A DNA stretch of 64,000 nt. Source: Trichodesmium sp002260545. Lineage in GTDB: Bacteria > Cyanobacteriota > Cyanobacteriia > Cyanobacteriales > Microcoleaceae. Below are positions 53,154 to 62,454 of the stretch, piece by piece. The stretch covers positions 1 through 64,000 of the forward strand of contig NZ_JBNHEQ010000210.1 in NCBI RefSeq assembly GCF_050016015.1, given 5' to 3'. Position 1 is the stretch's first letter. Every line of letters starts with the position of its first letter. Under the pieces are notes generated by a model that was given only the letters and a program-made list of their open reading frames with translations, searched no databases and was not told the origin of the DNA. The translations under genes and the position numbers were made by a program.

Positions 53154-55163
53154 ATGAGTACAACACTAGAAAAAGGTAAAATCAGTATCCATACTGAAAA
53201 TATCTTCCCAATTATCAAAAAATCTCTCTATACTGACCATGAAATTTTCTTAAGGGAATTAGTTTCTAATGGTGTAGATGCCATTGCTAAACTAAAAATG
53301 GTAGCTCGAACTGGAGAGTATAGTGGTGATGTTACCACTCCAGAAATAGAAATTAAAATAGACAAAGATAATCAAACTCTTTCTATTACTGATAATGGTA
53401 TTGGGATGACTGCTGATGAGATTAAAAAATACATTAATCAAGTTGCTTTCTCCAGTGCTGAAGAATTCATCGAAAAATATAAAGGCAGCGAAAATGATGC
53501 TATTATTGGTCATTTTGGTTTAGGCTTTTACTCATCTTTCATGGTTGCGAAAAAGGTAGAAATTGATACCCTTTCCTATCAAGAAGGTGCAGAAGCTGTT
53601 CATTGGAGTTGCGACGGTTCTCCAGAATTTGAAATATCAGATTCGACTCGTACAGAACGAGGTACAACTATTACCTTAACTCTCCAAGATGAAGAAAAAG
53701 AATATCTCGAACCTACTCGCGTTCAACAGTTAATTAAAACTTACTGTGATTTTATGCCAGTGCCCATCAAGTTTGAGGGTGAAGAAGTTAATAAACATAA
53801 GGCGATCTGGCGAGAATCTACTCAGAATCTGACAAAAGATGATTACTTAGAACTATATCGTCACCTCTATCCTTTCCAAGAAGATCCTCTTTTATGGGTT
53901 CATCTCAATACTGATTATCCTTTTATTGTTAATGGAATTCTTTATTTTCCCAAATTAAAGCCAGATGTAGATGTTACTCAAGGCAATATTAAACTGTTCT
54001 GTAATCAGGTATTTGTTACCGACCATTGCGAGGAAATCATCCCTAAATTTTTGATGCCTTTGCGAGGAGTAATTGATAGTACAGATATTCCTCTAAATGT
54101 TTCTCGTAGTTCTTTATTAAGTAATCGAACTGTCAGAAGAATTGCCGATTATATAGCCAAAAAAGTAGGCGATCGCCTCAAAGAACTTTATCGCGATGAA
54201 CGAGATAAATATATTAGTGGTTGGCAAGATGTCGGTACATTTGTTAAGTTCGGTGCATTGAATGATGATAAGTTTAAAAAGCAAGTAGAAGACATTATAA
54301 TTTATCGCACCACAGCTCAACTAAACGAAGGTGAAACAACTGAAACTGAAGCTAAACCAGCAGTAGAAGTTCAAGCAGAAGGAGAAGATGTTTGGCAAGA
54401 AGTAACTCCAGAAAATTCTGAAGTTAAAAATACTGACGAACAAGGTTTTTATTACACAACTCTCAAAGAATATTTAGAACGTAATAAAGAACGTCACGAA
54501 AATAGAGTTTATTATTGTACCGAACCTGCTTCTCAAGCAACTTATGTAGAGCTACATAAAAACCAAGGACTAGAAGTTTTATTCCTTGACTCTTTCATAG
54601 ATACTCACTTTATTAGTTTCCTAGAAAGAGAATATCAAGATGTTAAATTTTCCAGAGTAGATTCTGATTTAGATGACACATTAATTGACAAAGAAAATCA
54701 ATCAGAAATAGTTGACCCAACCACCAATAAAACTCGCAGCGAACAAATTAAAGAGTTATTTGAAAAAGCACTAAATAAACCCAAAGTAAATGTTAAAGCA
54801 CAGGCATTAAAATCAGAAGATGCTAAAGCTACTCCTCCAGCAATGGTATTATTACCAGAAGCAATGCGCAGGTTACGGGATATGACTGCTATGTTACAGC
54901 AGGAAAAAACAGAATTTCCCGAAGACCATGTTTTGTTAGTTAATACAGCCCATCCACTAATTCAGAATCTCGCTAATATTAGTCAAGGTAGTATTATTCA
55001 GGGTAGTGGAGAATCTCCATCATCAGAATTGGCCAAAGAAATCTGTCATCATGTATACGATTTAGCTTTAATGGCACAAAAGGGTTTTGATGCTGAAGGG
55101 ATGAAAGAATTTGTGGAAAGGTCTAACGAGGTCTTGACTAAGTTAACCGAAAAAGCATTATAA
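53154..55163 (+). CDS. htpG: Chaperone HtpG (Hsp90)
   Basis: 669 residues. The N-terminal GHKL ATPase has ELVSNGVDAI, DNGIGM and GHFGLGFYSSFMVA. The middle domain has FPKLKPDVDVTQGNIKLFCNQVFVTD then PLNVSRSSL with the catalytic Arg. A Glu-rich insertion follows (about 385-415, NEGETTETEAKPAVEVQ), longer than in E. coli. In cyanobacteria HtpG supports thermal and oxidative tolerance. It is a single gene. Confidence 0.96.
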   Translation: MSTTLEKGKISIHTENIFPIIKKSLYTDHEIFLRELVSNGVDAIAKLKMVARTGEYSGDVTTPEIEIKIDKDNQTLSITDNGIGMTADEIKKYINQVAFSSAEEFIEKYKGSENDAIIGHFGLGFYSSFMVAKKVEIDTLSYQEGAEAVHWSCDGSPEFEISDSTRTERGTTITLTLQDEEKEYLEPTRVQQLIKTYCDFMPVPIKFEGEEVNKHKAIWRESTQNLTKDDYLELYRHLYPFQEDPLLWVHLNTDYPFIVNGILYFPKLKPDVDVTQGNIKLFCNQVFVTDHCEEIIPKFLMPLRGVIDSTDIPLNVSRSSLLSNRTVRRIADYIAKKVGDRLKELYRDERDKYISGWQDVGTFVKFGALNDDKFKKQVEDIIIYRTTAQLNEGETTETEAKPAVEVQAEGEDVWQEVTPENSEVKNTDEQGFYYTTLKEYLERNKERHENRVYYCTEPASQATYVELHKNQGLEVLFLDSFIDTHFISFLEREYQDVKFSRVDSDLDDTLIDKENQSEIVDPTTNKTRSEQIKELFEKALNKPKVNVKAQALKSEDAKATPPAMVLLPEAMRRLRDMTAMLQQEKTEFPEDHVLLVNTAHPLIQNLANISQGSIIQGSGESPSSELAKEICHHVYDLALMAQKGFDAEGMKEFVERSNEVLTKLTEKAL

Positions 55164-55188
55164 ACAGGGTCAGTTTCATAGTCATTTA

Positions 55189-55390
55189 TATAGTAGGGGC
55201 GGGTTTTAGATATAATTTTCATCCTGACTCTGAGATTTAGACAAACCCGTCCCAATGCACAAAATTAGTTGTTTCAGTCCATGTTATTTCTATAGTAGGG
55301 GCGGGTTTTAGATATAATTTTCATCCTGACTCTGAGATTTAGACAAACCCGTCCCAATGCACAAAATTAGTTGTTTCAGTCCATTAGCTT
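55189..55390. repeat. Direct 102-bp repeat, two copies, family E-derived
   Basis: Two adjacent, nearly identical 102-base units with TATAGTAGGGGCGGG at the start and TTGTTTCAGTCCAT at the end. A single family E element probably duplicated its interior and one end. Confidence 0.88.
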
Positions 55391-55545
55391 AGATTTCGTC
55401 CCTCAACCCAACAACAATCTTTCTCCCCTACTCCCATAAGGAATTCCAATAACTAAAATATTTGGGATTAACATCGTTAATAGCCTTTCCTTGGATAGAG
55501 GATGAAAAAAATCACCTTCAGTATTTCAACCACAGGACTTTAACC

Positions 55546-55894
55546 AGGACTTGCTGAGTAAATCTTAAAGCATTTACAGATAAAAGTTTTCGCCTTTTTA
55601 GGTCTGGAAAAAGTACCAGCTTTTCGGTCCCTCAAGCTGAAAAAGTGACCATTTTGAGGCAGGTGCGAGGCAGAAAAATCAAGGGACTGTTCTTGTGACT
55701 ACCTACTCTATAACTCCCATTCCTCCTGACTCCTGTACGGGCGTTTTGCTATCGCACAACTCCGTTAACGCTGCGCGACATATAAAGCGGAGCTTTGCGT
55801 TAGCACATGGCCATTTCCGTTCCGGAATGCTCCGCAAACGCCCCTACGACTCCTGACTCCTCCCCTCTACTAAAAGACTTTTTTAGCAAACCCT
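55546..55894. mobile_element. MITE-like element, family C, with nested GC-rich block
   Basis: Ends AGGACTTGCTGAGTAAAT and TTTTTTAGCAAACCCT are inverted. The subterminal TTTTTAGGTCTGGAAAAAGT matches the copy at 11867. The inner block (55735-55850) is rich in short palindromes. Confidence 0.68.
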
Positions 55895-55967
55895 AGCTAG
55901 AGATACTGATAACTGAAATGACCTATATAATAAAAAGGTTGTAAACACAAGATCGAAGGACAAAGTT

Positions 55968-56204
55968 ATGAGTCGTAAATGTCAATTGACGGGAAAGAAA
56001 GCTAATAATGGCTATGCAGTTTCCCACTCCCATATTCGTACCCACAAATTACAGCACGCAAATCTCCAGTGGAAAAGAGTGTGGTGGCCTCAAGGTAATC
56101 GTTGGGTAAAGCTAAAATTATCTACCAAAGCAATTAAAACTTTAGAAAACAAAGGTATACAAGCTATGGCCAAAGAAGCTGGCATTAACTTGAATAAGTG
56201 TTGA
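55968..56204 (+). CDS. rpmB: 50S ribosomal protein L28
   Basis: 78 residues, standard length. MSRKCQLTGKKANNGYAVSHSHIRTHKLQ and the later KLKLSTKAIKTLENKG are the L28 signature. GAAGGACAAAG precedes the ATG. It is a single gene with its own terminator. Confidence 0.97.
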   Translation: MSRKCQLTGKKANNGYAVSHSHIRTHKLQHANLQWKRVWWPQGNRWVKLKLSTKAIKTLENKGIQAMAKEAGINLNKC

Positions 56205-56231
56205 TATCTTTGTTTCTTTACTCCAATAATT

Positions 56232-56280
56232 TAGCCCTGTCCTCATCAACTGTAGGATAGGGCTATTTATTTATATATTT
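56232..56280 (+). terminator. Intrinsic terminator of rpmB
   Basis: A 12-bp stem (56232-56243 TAGCCCTGTCCT with 56254-56265 AGGATAGGGCTA, one G-U pair) is followed by a T-rich tail (TTTATTTATATATTT). It lies 27 bases after the stop. Confidence 0.9.
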
Positions 56281-57005
56281 GTTTCTTTTTTCCGGATGAT
56301 TGTTAATTAGTATGTATGTATATATATTAATTTTATTGAAATTTAGGATCTTTAGGAATTCTGAGAATAACATTTTTAGCCCAGAGACTGTTTGTCAACT
56401 CAATATTTAGGGTTTGCTAAAAAAGTCTTTTGGTAAGGGTGAGAGTCAGGAGTCAGGAAGAACAGGAATTATAGAGGAGATAGGAGTCAGAATTGTCCCT
56501 TCCTTTTTCTGCGTTTGTCTACTCAAAATCTGAGTATTTTCAGCTTAAGGGAACAAAAACCCTGCACTTTTTTCACACACGCAAAAGCTAAAGCTTTTAT
56601 ATGTCAATGCTTTTGGATTTAATCGAAAAGCTCTATTTAAAGACTGATGATCGTCAAGGATTTCAAATTGTTGCCTCATCCCAAACCCAAAGTTATCTCA
56701 AGAAGACTTAATATAAGTCTATAATTTATAAATATTATTAATAGCTCCTAAAAATTCAGTTCTGGAAAATTTTGAGGGTTTTGTTTCCTGTTTGAGCTTA
56801 ATTTTGGCATAAGACCCGTACCAGAGAAATAGTCTTGCGGTCGTGAGGATGTCAAATTTGCTCGATCGACAATCCCAAAACCTTTATTTTTTCGTAGAAA
56901 GCTGTAGATTAAATTAGGAACTTACGAATATATACTGTCGTCAGGGTAGCATAATATTAAATATATTGTAAATATAGAATTACTTAATTTAGGATGTAAA
57001 TTGTT
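56281..57005. repeat. Intergenic with a small family C element
   Basis: Family C spans 56409-56634 (AGGGTTTGCTAAAAAAGTC ... AATCGAAAAGCTCT), the shortest copy and without the GC-rich block. The remaining about 370 bases hold no recognised gene. Confidence 0.6.
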
Positions 57006-58016
57006 ATGACTGATTTTACTGTAGTCATCCCTACATATAATGGAGCAGAAAGATTACCATTAGTTCTAGATAAATTACGCTCTCAAATCAATACAGAAGG
57101 ACTATCTTGGGAAGTTATTGTTGTAGATAATAACAGCAAAGACAATACGCAAAAAGTAGTTAGAGAATATCAAAAAAACTGTCCTCAGCCAATGATCCTA
57201 AGATACTTTTTTGAAGAAAAACAAGGTGCAGGATTTGCTAGAAAAAAAGCGGTTCAATCAGCCAATTCACCTTTAATTGGTTTTCTAGATGATGATAATA
57301 TTCCTGCACAAAATTGGGTTGCAGCAGCTTATGAATTTGCTCAAAAATATCCCAAGGCAGGTGCTTATGCCAGTCAAATTCATGGAGATTTTGCTGGAGA
57401 ACTACCAACTAATTTTGATCGAATTAAACCATTTTTTGCAATTACTGAAAGGGGCGAAGAACCATTACTATATCAACCAGCATTGAAGGTAATACCGCCT
57501 TCCGCAGGATTAGTAGTTCGTAGAAAAGCTTGGCTAGAAAGTGTTCCCAAATACTGTATATTAAGTGGTAGAAAACCAGGTTCAATGTTAACTGCTGAGG
57601 ATACAGAAACTATTAGTTATATTCAACAAGCAGGCTGGGAAATTTGGTATAATCCAGCAATGGAATTAATTCACAAAATTCCCAAACATCGATTGGAAAA
57701 AGATTATTTAATTAGTTTTTTCCGTGGCATAGGTTTGAGTCGTTATGTAACTCGAATGTTGGGAGTTAAGCCATGGTTAAAACCATTAGCTTTTTTAGCT
57801 TATACAGTAAATGATACTAGGAAAATTGTCCGCCATTTACTTAAATATAATCTAAAGTTACAAACAGATGTAGTAGCGGCTTCTGAATTGGAATTATATA
57901 TTAATAGTTTAATCAGTCCTTTCTATTTGTGGAAAAATGGTTATTTAGCAAAGGTTGAACAAAATCAGAATTCAGCCCAAGAATCTCAGGTAGTTTCAGT
58001 GGAATTGCTCAAATAG
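57006..58016 (+). CDS. hpsE: HpsE-like glycosyltransferase family 2, second copy
   Basis: 336 residues. GT-A domain: FTVVIPTYNGAERLP, VVDNNSKDNT and metal-binding FLDDDN (Asp95-97). YASQIHGDFAGELP and AGWEIWYNPAMELIHKIPKHRLEKDYLIS align with the gene at 51439 throughout. It is followed 12 bases later by a GT-B glycosyltransferase on the same strand, so the two are likely co-transcribed. It probably transfers a sugar to a lipid-linked intermediate of a secreted polysaccharide. Confidence 0.87.
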   Translation: MTDFTVVIPTYNGAERLPLVLDKLRSQINTEGLSWEVIVVDNNSKDNTQKVVREYQKNCPQPMILRYFFEEKQGAGFARKKAVQSANSPLIGFLDDDNIPAQNWVAAAYEFAQKYPKAGAYASQIHGDFAGELPTNFDRIKPFFAITERGEEPLLYQPALKVIPPSAGLVVRRKAWLESVPKYCILSGRKPGSMLTAEDTETISYIQQAGWEIWYNPAMELIHKIPKHRLEKDYLISFFRGIGLSRYVTRMLGVKPWLKPLAFLAYTVNDTRKIVRHLLKYNLKLQTDVVAASELELYINSLISPFYLWKNGYLAKVEQNQNSAQESQVVSVELLK

Positions 58017-58028
58017 TAGGTAATTTAG

Positions 58029-59078
58029 ATGAAAATTATTGCTTGGCCAGCATTTAAAACGAAGTATAAAAATCCCTATAACTCGTTGTTATATTCTCAG
58101 GTGATGCAGCAAGGAGTAACAGTTACAGAATTTTCTCTAAGCAAACTATTACGCCAACAACACGATATTTTTCATCTTCATTGGGTAATGGAAAATATTG
58201 TGCGCCATCCAAATCAATTTTTAGCAGCTTTGCGAGCTATAACTATGCTATTGGCAATAGATTGGGTCAGGGCTAGGGGAACAAAGATTGTTTGGACAAT
58301 TCACGACCAAAATCCTCACAGTATACTACATCCTCAATTAGCAGCATGGTTTCAGTCAGAGTTCATCAAGCGAGTAGATGGGTGCATCAGTCATTGCCAA
58401 GTAAGTAAAGAGTGGGCTGAATCAACATGGACCGAGTTGAGCGATCGCCCCCACATAGTTATCCCTCATGGTCATTATCGACAGGTTTATCCTGACAATA
58501 CAAATCGCGAGGCAGCTCGGAAAACTCTGAATATACCTCCCGATTGTCATGTACTCTTATTCCTAGGTTATATTGACCATTATAAAAATGTGCCTCATCT
58601 AGTCCAAGTTTTTCGAGAATTAGATCCTACTAATTGGATATTATTGGTAGCAGGTAAACTAGAAGTCCCTGAACTGAAGTCTCATATATCCGAAGCAGCA
58701 GGAAATGATTCTAGGGTGAAACTAAAGTTTAGGTATATACCCGATCAAGATTTACAGACATATTTTAGGGCGGCAAGTTTAGTAGCTTTACCATTTCAAG
58801 AGATTTTAAATTCAGGCAGTGCATTGTTAGCCCTTTCTTTTGATTGTCCTATATTAGTACCTGAGAAGGGAGCAATGCCAGAGTGGCAGGAAAGAGTAGG
58901 GCAAGATTGGGTAAAATTGTATGGAGGAGAGTTAACAACAGAGATTTTAGAATCTGGATTAGAGTGGGCTATCAAAGAAGGGCGATCGCCACAACCTAAT
59001 TTAGAAAAATTAGAATGGTCCAGGTTAAGTCAGGAGACTATAGAAACTTATCAACAGGTTTTAGACTTTCATTCTTAA
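58029..59078 (+). CDS. GT-B glycosyltransferase (GT4-like)
   Basis: 349 residues. The N-terminal half has DIFHLHWVMEN and TKIVWTIHDQNPH, typical of acceptor-side GT-B enzymes. The C-terminal half has LLFLGYIDHYKNVPHLVQ and FRAASLVALPFQEILNSGSALLALSFDCPILVPEKGAMPE, where the nucleotide-sugar site lies. The usual E-x7-E is changed to Q-E-I-L-N-S-G. It lies 12 bases after an HpsE-like gene and 32 bases before a sulfotransferase: an operon for polysaccharide assembly. Confidence 0.82.
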   Translation: MKIIAWPAFKTKYKNPYNSLLYSQVMQQGVTVTEFSLSKLLRQQHDIFHLHWVMENIVRHPNQFLAALRAITMLLAIDWVRARGTKIVWTIHDQNPHSILHPQLAAWFQSEFIKRVDGCISHCQVSKEWAESTWTELSDRPHIVIPHGHYRQVYPDNTNREAARKTLNIPPDCHVLLFLGYIDHYKNVPHLVQVFRELDPTNWILLVAGKLEVPELKSHISEAAGNDSRVKLKFRYIPDQDLQTYFRAASLVALPFQEILNSGSALLALSFDCPILVPEKGAMPEWQERVGQDWVKLYGGELTTEILESGLEWAIKEGRSPQPNLEKLEWSRLSQETIETYQQVLDFHS

Positions 59079-59110
59079 ATGAATGATTATTGTGAAACAA
59101 GGGGAGAAAT

Positions 59111-59902
59111 ATGAATTTATCTGTGGTAAAACGGCACCTAAAAGAAATAGGGAATTATGGATTATATCTATGGAAAAAACCATCTTTACCATCAAATAAA
59201 TTTGTGATTTTTGGTAGAGGGCGTTCTGGCAGTACGCTGTTAGTCAACTTATTAACTAATCAAAATCAAGTTCATTGTGATAATGAAATCTTACACGATA
59301 GGCTTTTATTTCCTCGTAGTTATATAGACTTATGTTCTTCACGTTATCAATCTAGAGTCTATGGTTTTAAGCTTTTGAGTTATCAGGTTAGAGATGTGCA
59401 GCCTATTTCTGAGCCAGAGGAATTTTTACTTAGTCTATACGAAAGTGGTTATAAATTTATTTATTTAACTCGTAGTAATCTAATCGATCATGCTCTATCT
59501 AATATTAATGCCAAGCTGAAACAAAAATTTCACCATCGTTCTCACGAAGGTGAATTTAAGTATCAGCCAATTAAGGTAGAAATTGAAGAAGTATTTCAAA
59601 GGATTCAGTTTAGCGAAGAACTGGGAGAGTATGAAAAAAACTTACTCCAGAAAATACCTCATCTTAGTCTTACATACGAGGATAATCTGCTGGATAGTGA
59701 ATGTCATCAAAAAACTGTAGACCAAGTTCTAGAATTATTTAATCTACCCTCAAAACCTGTAAAAACTAATCTCGTCAAATTAATGCCATTGGAGCTGACA
59801 AAAATGGTAGAAAATTATGAAGAGCTAATTGAAGCAATTAAAAAAAGTAAATATGCGCATTTTCTTAGGGATAATACCTCAAAAAGCCACCAAAAAGTTT
59901 AG
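59111..59902 (+). CDS. Sulfotransferase (Stf0/NodH-like)
   Basis: 263 residues. The phosphosulfate loop VIFGRGRSGSTLLVNLL (35-48) and a second PAPS-binding stretch YKFIYLTRSNLIDHALS mark a carbohydrate sulfotransferase. A good ribosome-binding site (AAGGGGAGAAAT) precedes the ATG. It transfers sulfate from PAPS to a sugar hydroxyl, probably on the polysaccharide made by its operon partners (inference). Confidence 0.85.
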   Translation: MNLSVVKRHLKEIGNYGLYLWKKPSLPSNKFVIFGRGRSGSTLLVNLLTNQNQVHCDNEILHDRLLFPRSYIDLCSSRYQSRVYGFKLLSYQVRDVQPISEPEEFLLSLYESGYKFIYLTRSNLIDHALSNINAKLKQKFHHRSHEGEFKYQPIKVEIEEVFQRIQFSEELGEYEKNLLQKIPHLSLTYEDNLLDSECHQKTVDQVLELFNLPSKPVKTNLVKLMPLELTKMVENYEELIEAIKKSKYAHFLRDNTSKSHQKV

Positions 59903-60251
59903 CTTAACTTGATTGGTAGACATTCATTAATGGATAATGGATAATGGATAATGGATAATTACCTCAAGGAAAATCGTAAAGGAATTGAATATAAAAAAAT
60001 ATCCTATCACTTTTTTATCTGGAAATAGAAGGCTTTATACCTTGATTTTTGGGTAAACTTTAACAATTACAACAGATTTCGGGCAAATAAGGTACAAGGT
60101 GAATAGTGAAAATATTGCAGTGCGGGCATCTTGCCCCCTTCTTGCTGTACCTTATAACTTCGGAAACCGCTGTAAGATCTATTTCTTTTCTCTGTTTTCT
60201 ACTACCCTAAAACTTCATACTTCTGGAAAAAAAAGTTTCATAAGATGATTT
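59903..60251. repeat. Intergenic: heptamers and palindromic unit
   Basis: ATGGATA heptamers at about 59930-59958 lead into a degenerate bipartite unit at about 59960-60053. No gene is seen. Confidence 0.65.
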
Positions 60252-61187
60252 ATGTCCTTATCTGAAAATCAAGAAAATGTTCAACCACTAATTTCTGTGG
60301 CTATATGCACTCATAATAGAGCCGATAGGTTAATTTTCGCTTTAGAAGGATTGGTAAAACAATCTCTTGCTAGTCAAAATTTTGAAGTTTTAATTATAGA
60401 TAATGTTTCTCAGGATAATACTAAAGAAATAGGCGATCGCTATCAAGAAAAGTATTCTAATTTTCGCTATATATACGAACCAGCCCTTGGACTATCAACG
60501 GCTCGTAATTCAGCTTTAAATCAGGCCAAAGGTAAGTATATTGCCTACTTAGATGATGATGCTATTCCTTGTGAGGAATGGTTAGAAGCGATCTTAGATA
60601 GTTTGACTACGGTTGAGCCATCTCCAGTATGTGTGGGTGGGCCTATTTATGGGTTATGGGAAATTCCTAAACCAGATTGGATAGATAGAGCTATGGAGGA
60701 CTTTTTTACTGTACTTGATTATGGCTCAAAGCCTAAATGGTTTAAAACAAATAAATTTCCCTACGGGGCAAATATGACATACAGAAAAGAATCTCTCAAA
60801 AGTGTAGGAGGTTTCAATGAAAAATTAGGCCGTCAAGGAAAGAAATTATTATCTCAAGAAGAACTATTACTAAATCTAATTTTAGAGCAACAAGGTGGGA
60901 AATTTTATTATAACCCTAAAGCATCTGTGCAACATTGGGTACCTAAAGAAAGAATTAATCCTGAATGGTTACTGAGTCGTAGTTATTGGCAAGGTAGATC
61001 TGATGCGATCGCCGATCGGATTATAGGTAAGTCCATAACTGATCAATATCAGGAAAGTTTGTCGAATTTGCTCAACTTAAAACGAGTTATAGCTCAACTT
61101 TGGCCTCAAAAGAAAGTACGATTAACAACTCGGTCGCGTATTTGGCGCAGTTGGGGGTATTTTGTCGAAGTTTGGTTGAATAAATAA
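60252..61187 (+). CDS. Glycosyltransferase family 2
   Basis: 311 residues. VAICTHNRADRL, LIIDNVSQDNT and the metal-binding YLDDDA (Asp101-103) define the GT-A fold. GANMTYRKESLKSVGGFNEKLGR and EELLLNLILEQQGGKFYYNP are typical of the acceptor half. It is different in type from the HpsE-like genes. It is the third step-type enzyme of this locus; the sugar is unknown. Confidence 0.87.
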   Translation: MSLSENQENVQPLISVAICTHNRADRLIFALEGLVKQSLASQNFEVLIIDNVSQDNTKEIGDRYQEKYSNFRYIYEPALGLSTARNSALNQAKGKYIAYLDDDAIPCEEWLEAILDSLTTVEPSPVCVGGPIYGLWEIPKPDWIDRAMEDFFTVLDYGSKPKWFKTNKFPYGANMTYRKESLKSVGGFNEKLGRQGKKLLSQEELLLNLILEQQGGKFYYNPKASVQHWVPKERINPEWLLSRSYWQGRSDAIADRIIGKSITDQYQESLSNLLNLKRVIAQLWPQKKVRLTTRSRIWRSWGYFVEVWLNK

Positions 61188-61582
61188 CAAAAGATAGGGA
61201 GTAGGAGTAAATAATTAATAATTAATAATTAATAATTAATTATTACCTCTTCTTTCTCAGAAGATGATTGGTTTAAAAGGATTTTTTTTCTTTTTTCTCA
61301 ATGAATGGGGAGGCTTTATACCTTGATTTTTCGGTAAATAGTTGATGAATAAGAGTAGGACTTCAGTCATGATAGATGGGGAAATAATCTTTCCTGGTGT
61401 TGCCGAATTAAGGTATGAAAATAAAAACTGCATCATCTTAAGTATTTGTTATTTGATAGTTTCTCAATTGCCAACAAATACACATCATATCTACATATCA
61501 GCAATTCTCTTGCTTTCTTCTTTCTTTTTTAAAAAGTTTTTAACTGAACTGTATTGATTTATAACTAATAAATAAGGTAGTT
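61188..61582. repeat. Intergenic: heptamers and palindromic unit
   Basis: TTAATAA heptamers at about 61209-61243 lead into a palindromic unit at about 61240-61333. A short open frame at 61342-61557 has only a TTG start and a run of hydrophobic codons; I do not call it. Confidence 0.6.
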
Positions 61583-62416
61583 ATGAAACAGAAACTTCAA
61601 GCACCAATTTTTCTATTTGGATGTCCTCGCTCTGGGACAACATTATTACAAAGTTTATTAGCAACTCATCCTGAAATAGCTTCTTTTCCTGAAACAAAAT
61701 TTTTCCTCTATGGAGTAGCTAAATACGAACCTAAACGACAAAAATTGGGATTAATTTCACCACGTTTAAAACCACATCTCAAAAAATATTTTAACAAAGA
61801 AATTAATCGTCCAGAGATGTTAAAATATTTTCCCAAAATTCCCTTTATAGATTTATACACTCGTAGCTTTATTAAAGTATTAAATATTTTAACTATCGAG
61901 GCAGGTAAAAGTTTATGGTTAGAAAAAACCCCAGACCATATACTTTATTTAGATTACATAGAAAAGATGTTGCCTAAAGCAAGAATGATTCATCTTTTAA
62001 GAAATGGCCCTGATGTCGTGGCTTCATTGTATGAAGTGACTCATAAATATCCTAAACAATGGTATAAAGCATGGGATATAGACTACTGTTTAGAACGTTG
62101 GAAAGAGTCAATAGAAATTAGTATGAAGCATTCTCACAAAGAAAATCATATTCTAGTGAATTATGACCAACTTGTTGCAGATACTCCTGTTATTATCAAA
62201 AAAATCTGTGATTTTCTAAGTATAGAATTTGATGAAAGAATGATAGAAGATTATGGGAAAGCAGCTAAATATTTGAGTTTAGAAAAAGGGGGTAGAACAG
62301 TGAGTCAGGAAATTAAAAAATCTGGCTCCGATAAATTCAATAAAATATTTGATGAATCTCAGAAGCAATATATATTAGATAGGATTTCTGGATTTAATCT
62401 AGAGTTAAATTTTTAG
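61583..62416 (+). CDS. Sulfotransferase family protein
   Basis: 277 residues. The P-loop IFLFGCPRSGTTLLQSLL (9-26) binds the 5'-phosphosulfate, and ARMIHLLRNGPDVVASLYE is the 3'-phosphate loop. WLEKTPDHILYLDYI is a further family block. It is followed closely by another sulfotransferase, so both act in one unit. It is likely a carbohydrate sulfotransferase for exopolysaccharide. Confidence 0.87.
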   Translation: MKQKLQAPIFLFGCPRSGTTLLQSLLATHPEIASFPETKFFLYGVAKYEPKRQKLGLISPRLKPHLKKYFNKEINRPEMLKYFPKIPFIDLYTRSFIKVLNILTIEAGKSLWLEKTPDHILYLDYIEKMLPKARMIHLLRNGPDVVASLYEVTHKYPKQWYKAWDIDYCLERWKESIEISMKHSHKENHILVNYDQLVADTPVIIKKICDFLSIEFDERMIEDYGKAAKYLSLEKGGRTVSQEIKKSGSDKFNKIFDESQKQYILDRISGFNLELNF

Positions 62417-62454
62417 AAGTATTGGTCATTAAAAGCTACAAAAAAATAACTACT

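Larger units (their letters stand above)
55164..55967. repeat. Intergenic: tandem 102-bp duplication, family C element
   Basis: Positions 55189-55290 and 55291-55390 are two direct copies of a 102-bp unit of family E (GGGCGGGTTTTAG ... ACCCGTCCC ... TGTTTCAGTCCAT). Family C spans 55546-55894 and includes the inverted copy of the GC-rich block seen at 50773-50932 (here 55735-55850). CTGATAACTGA follows just before the rpmB leader. Confidence 0.72.

Noticed and set aside
61342..61557. 71-codon open frame between a glycosyltransferase and a sulfotransferase
   Set aside because: It has only a TTG start, no ribosome-binding site, no recognised domain and starts at the edge of a palindromic repeat. 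A small membrane protein cannot be fully excluded.
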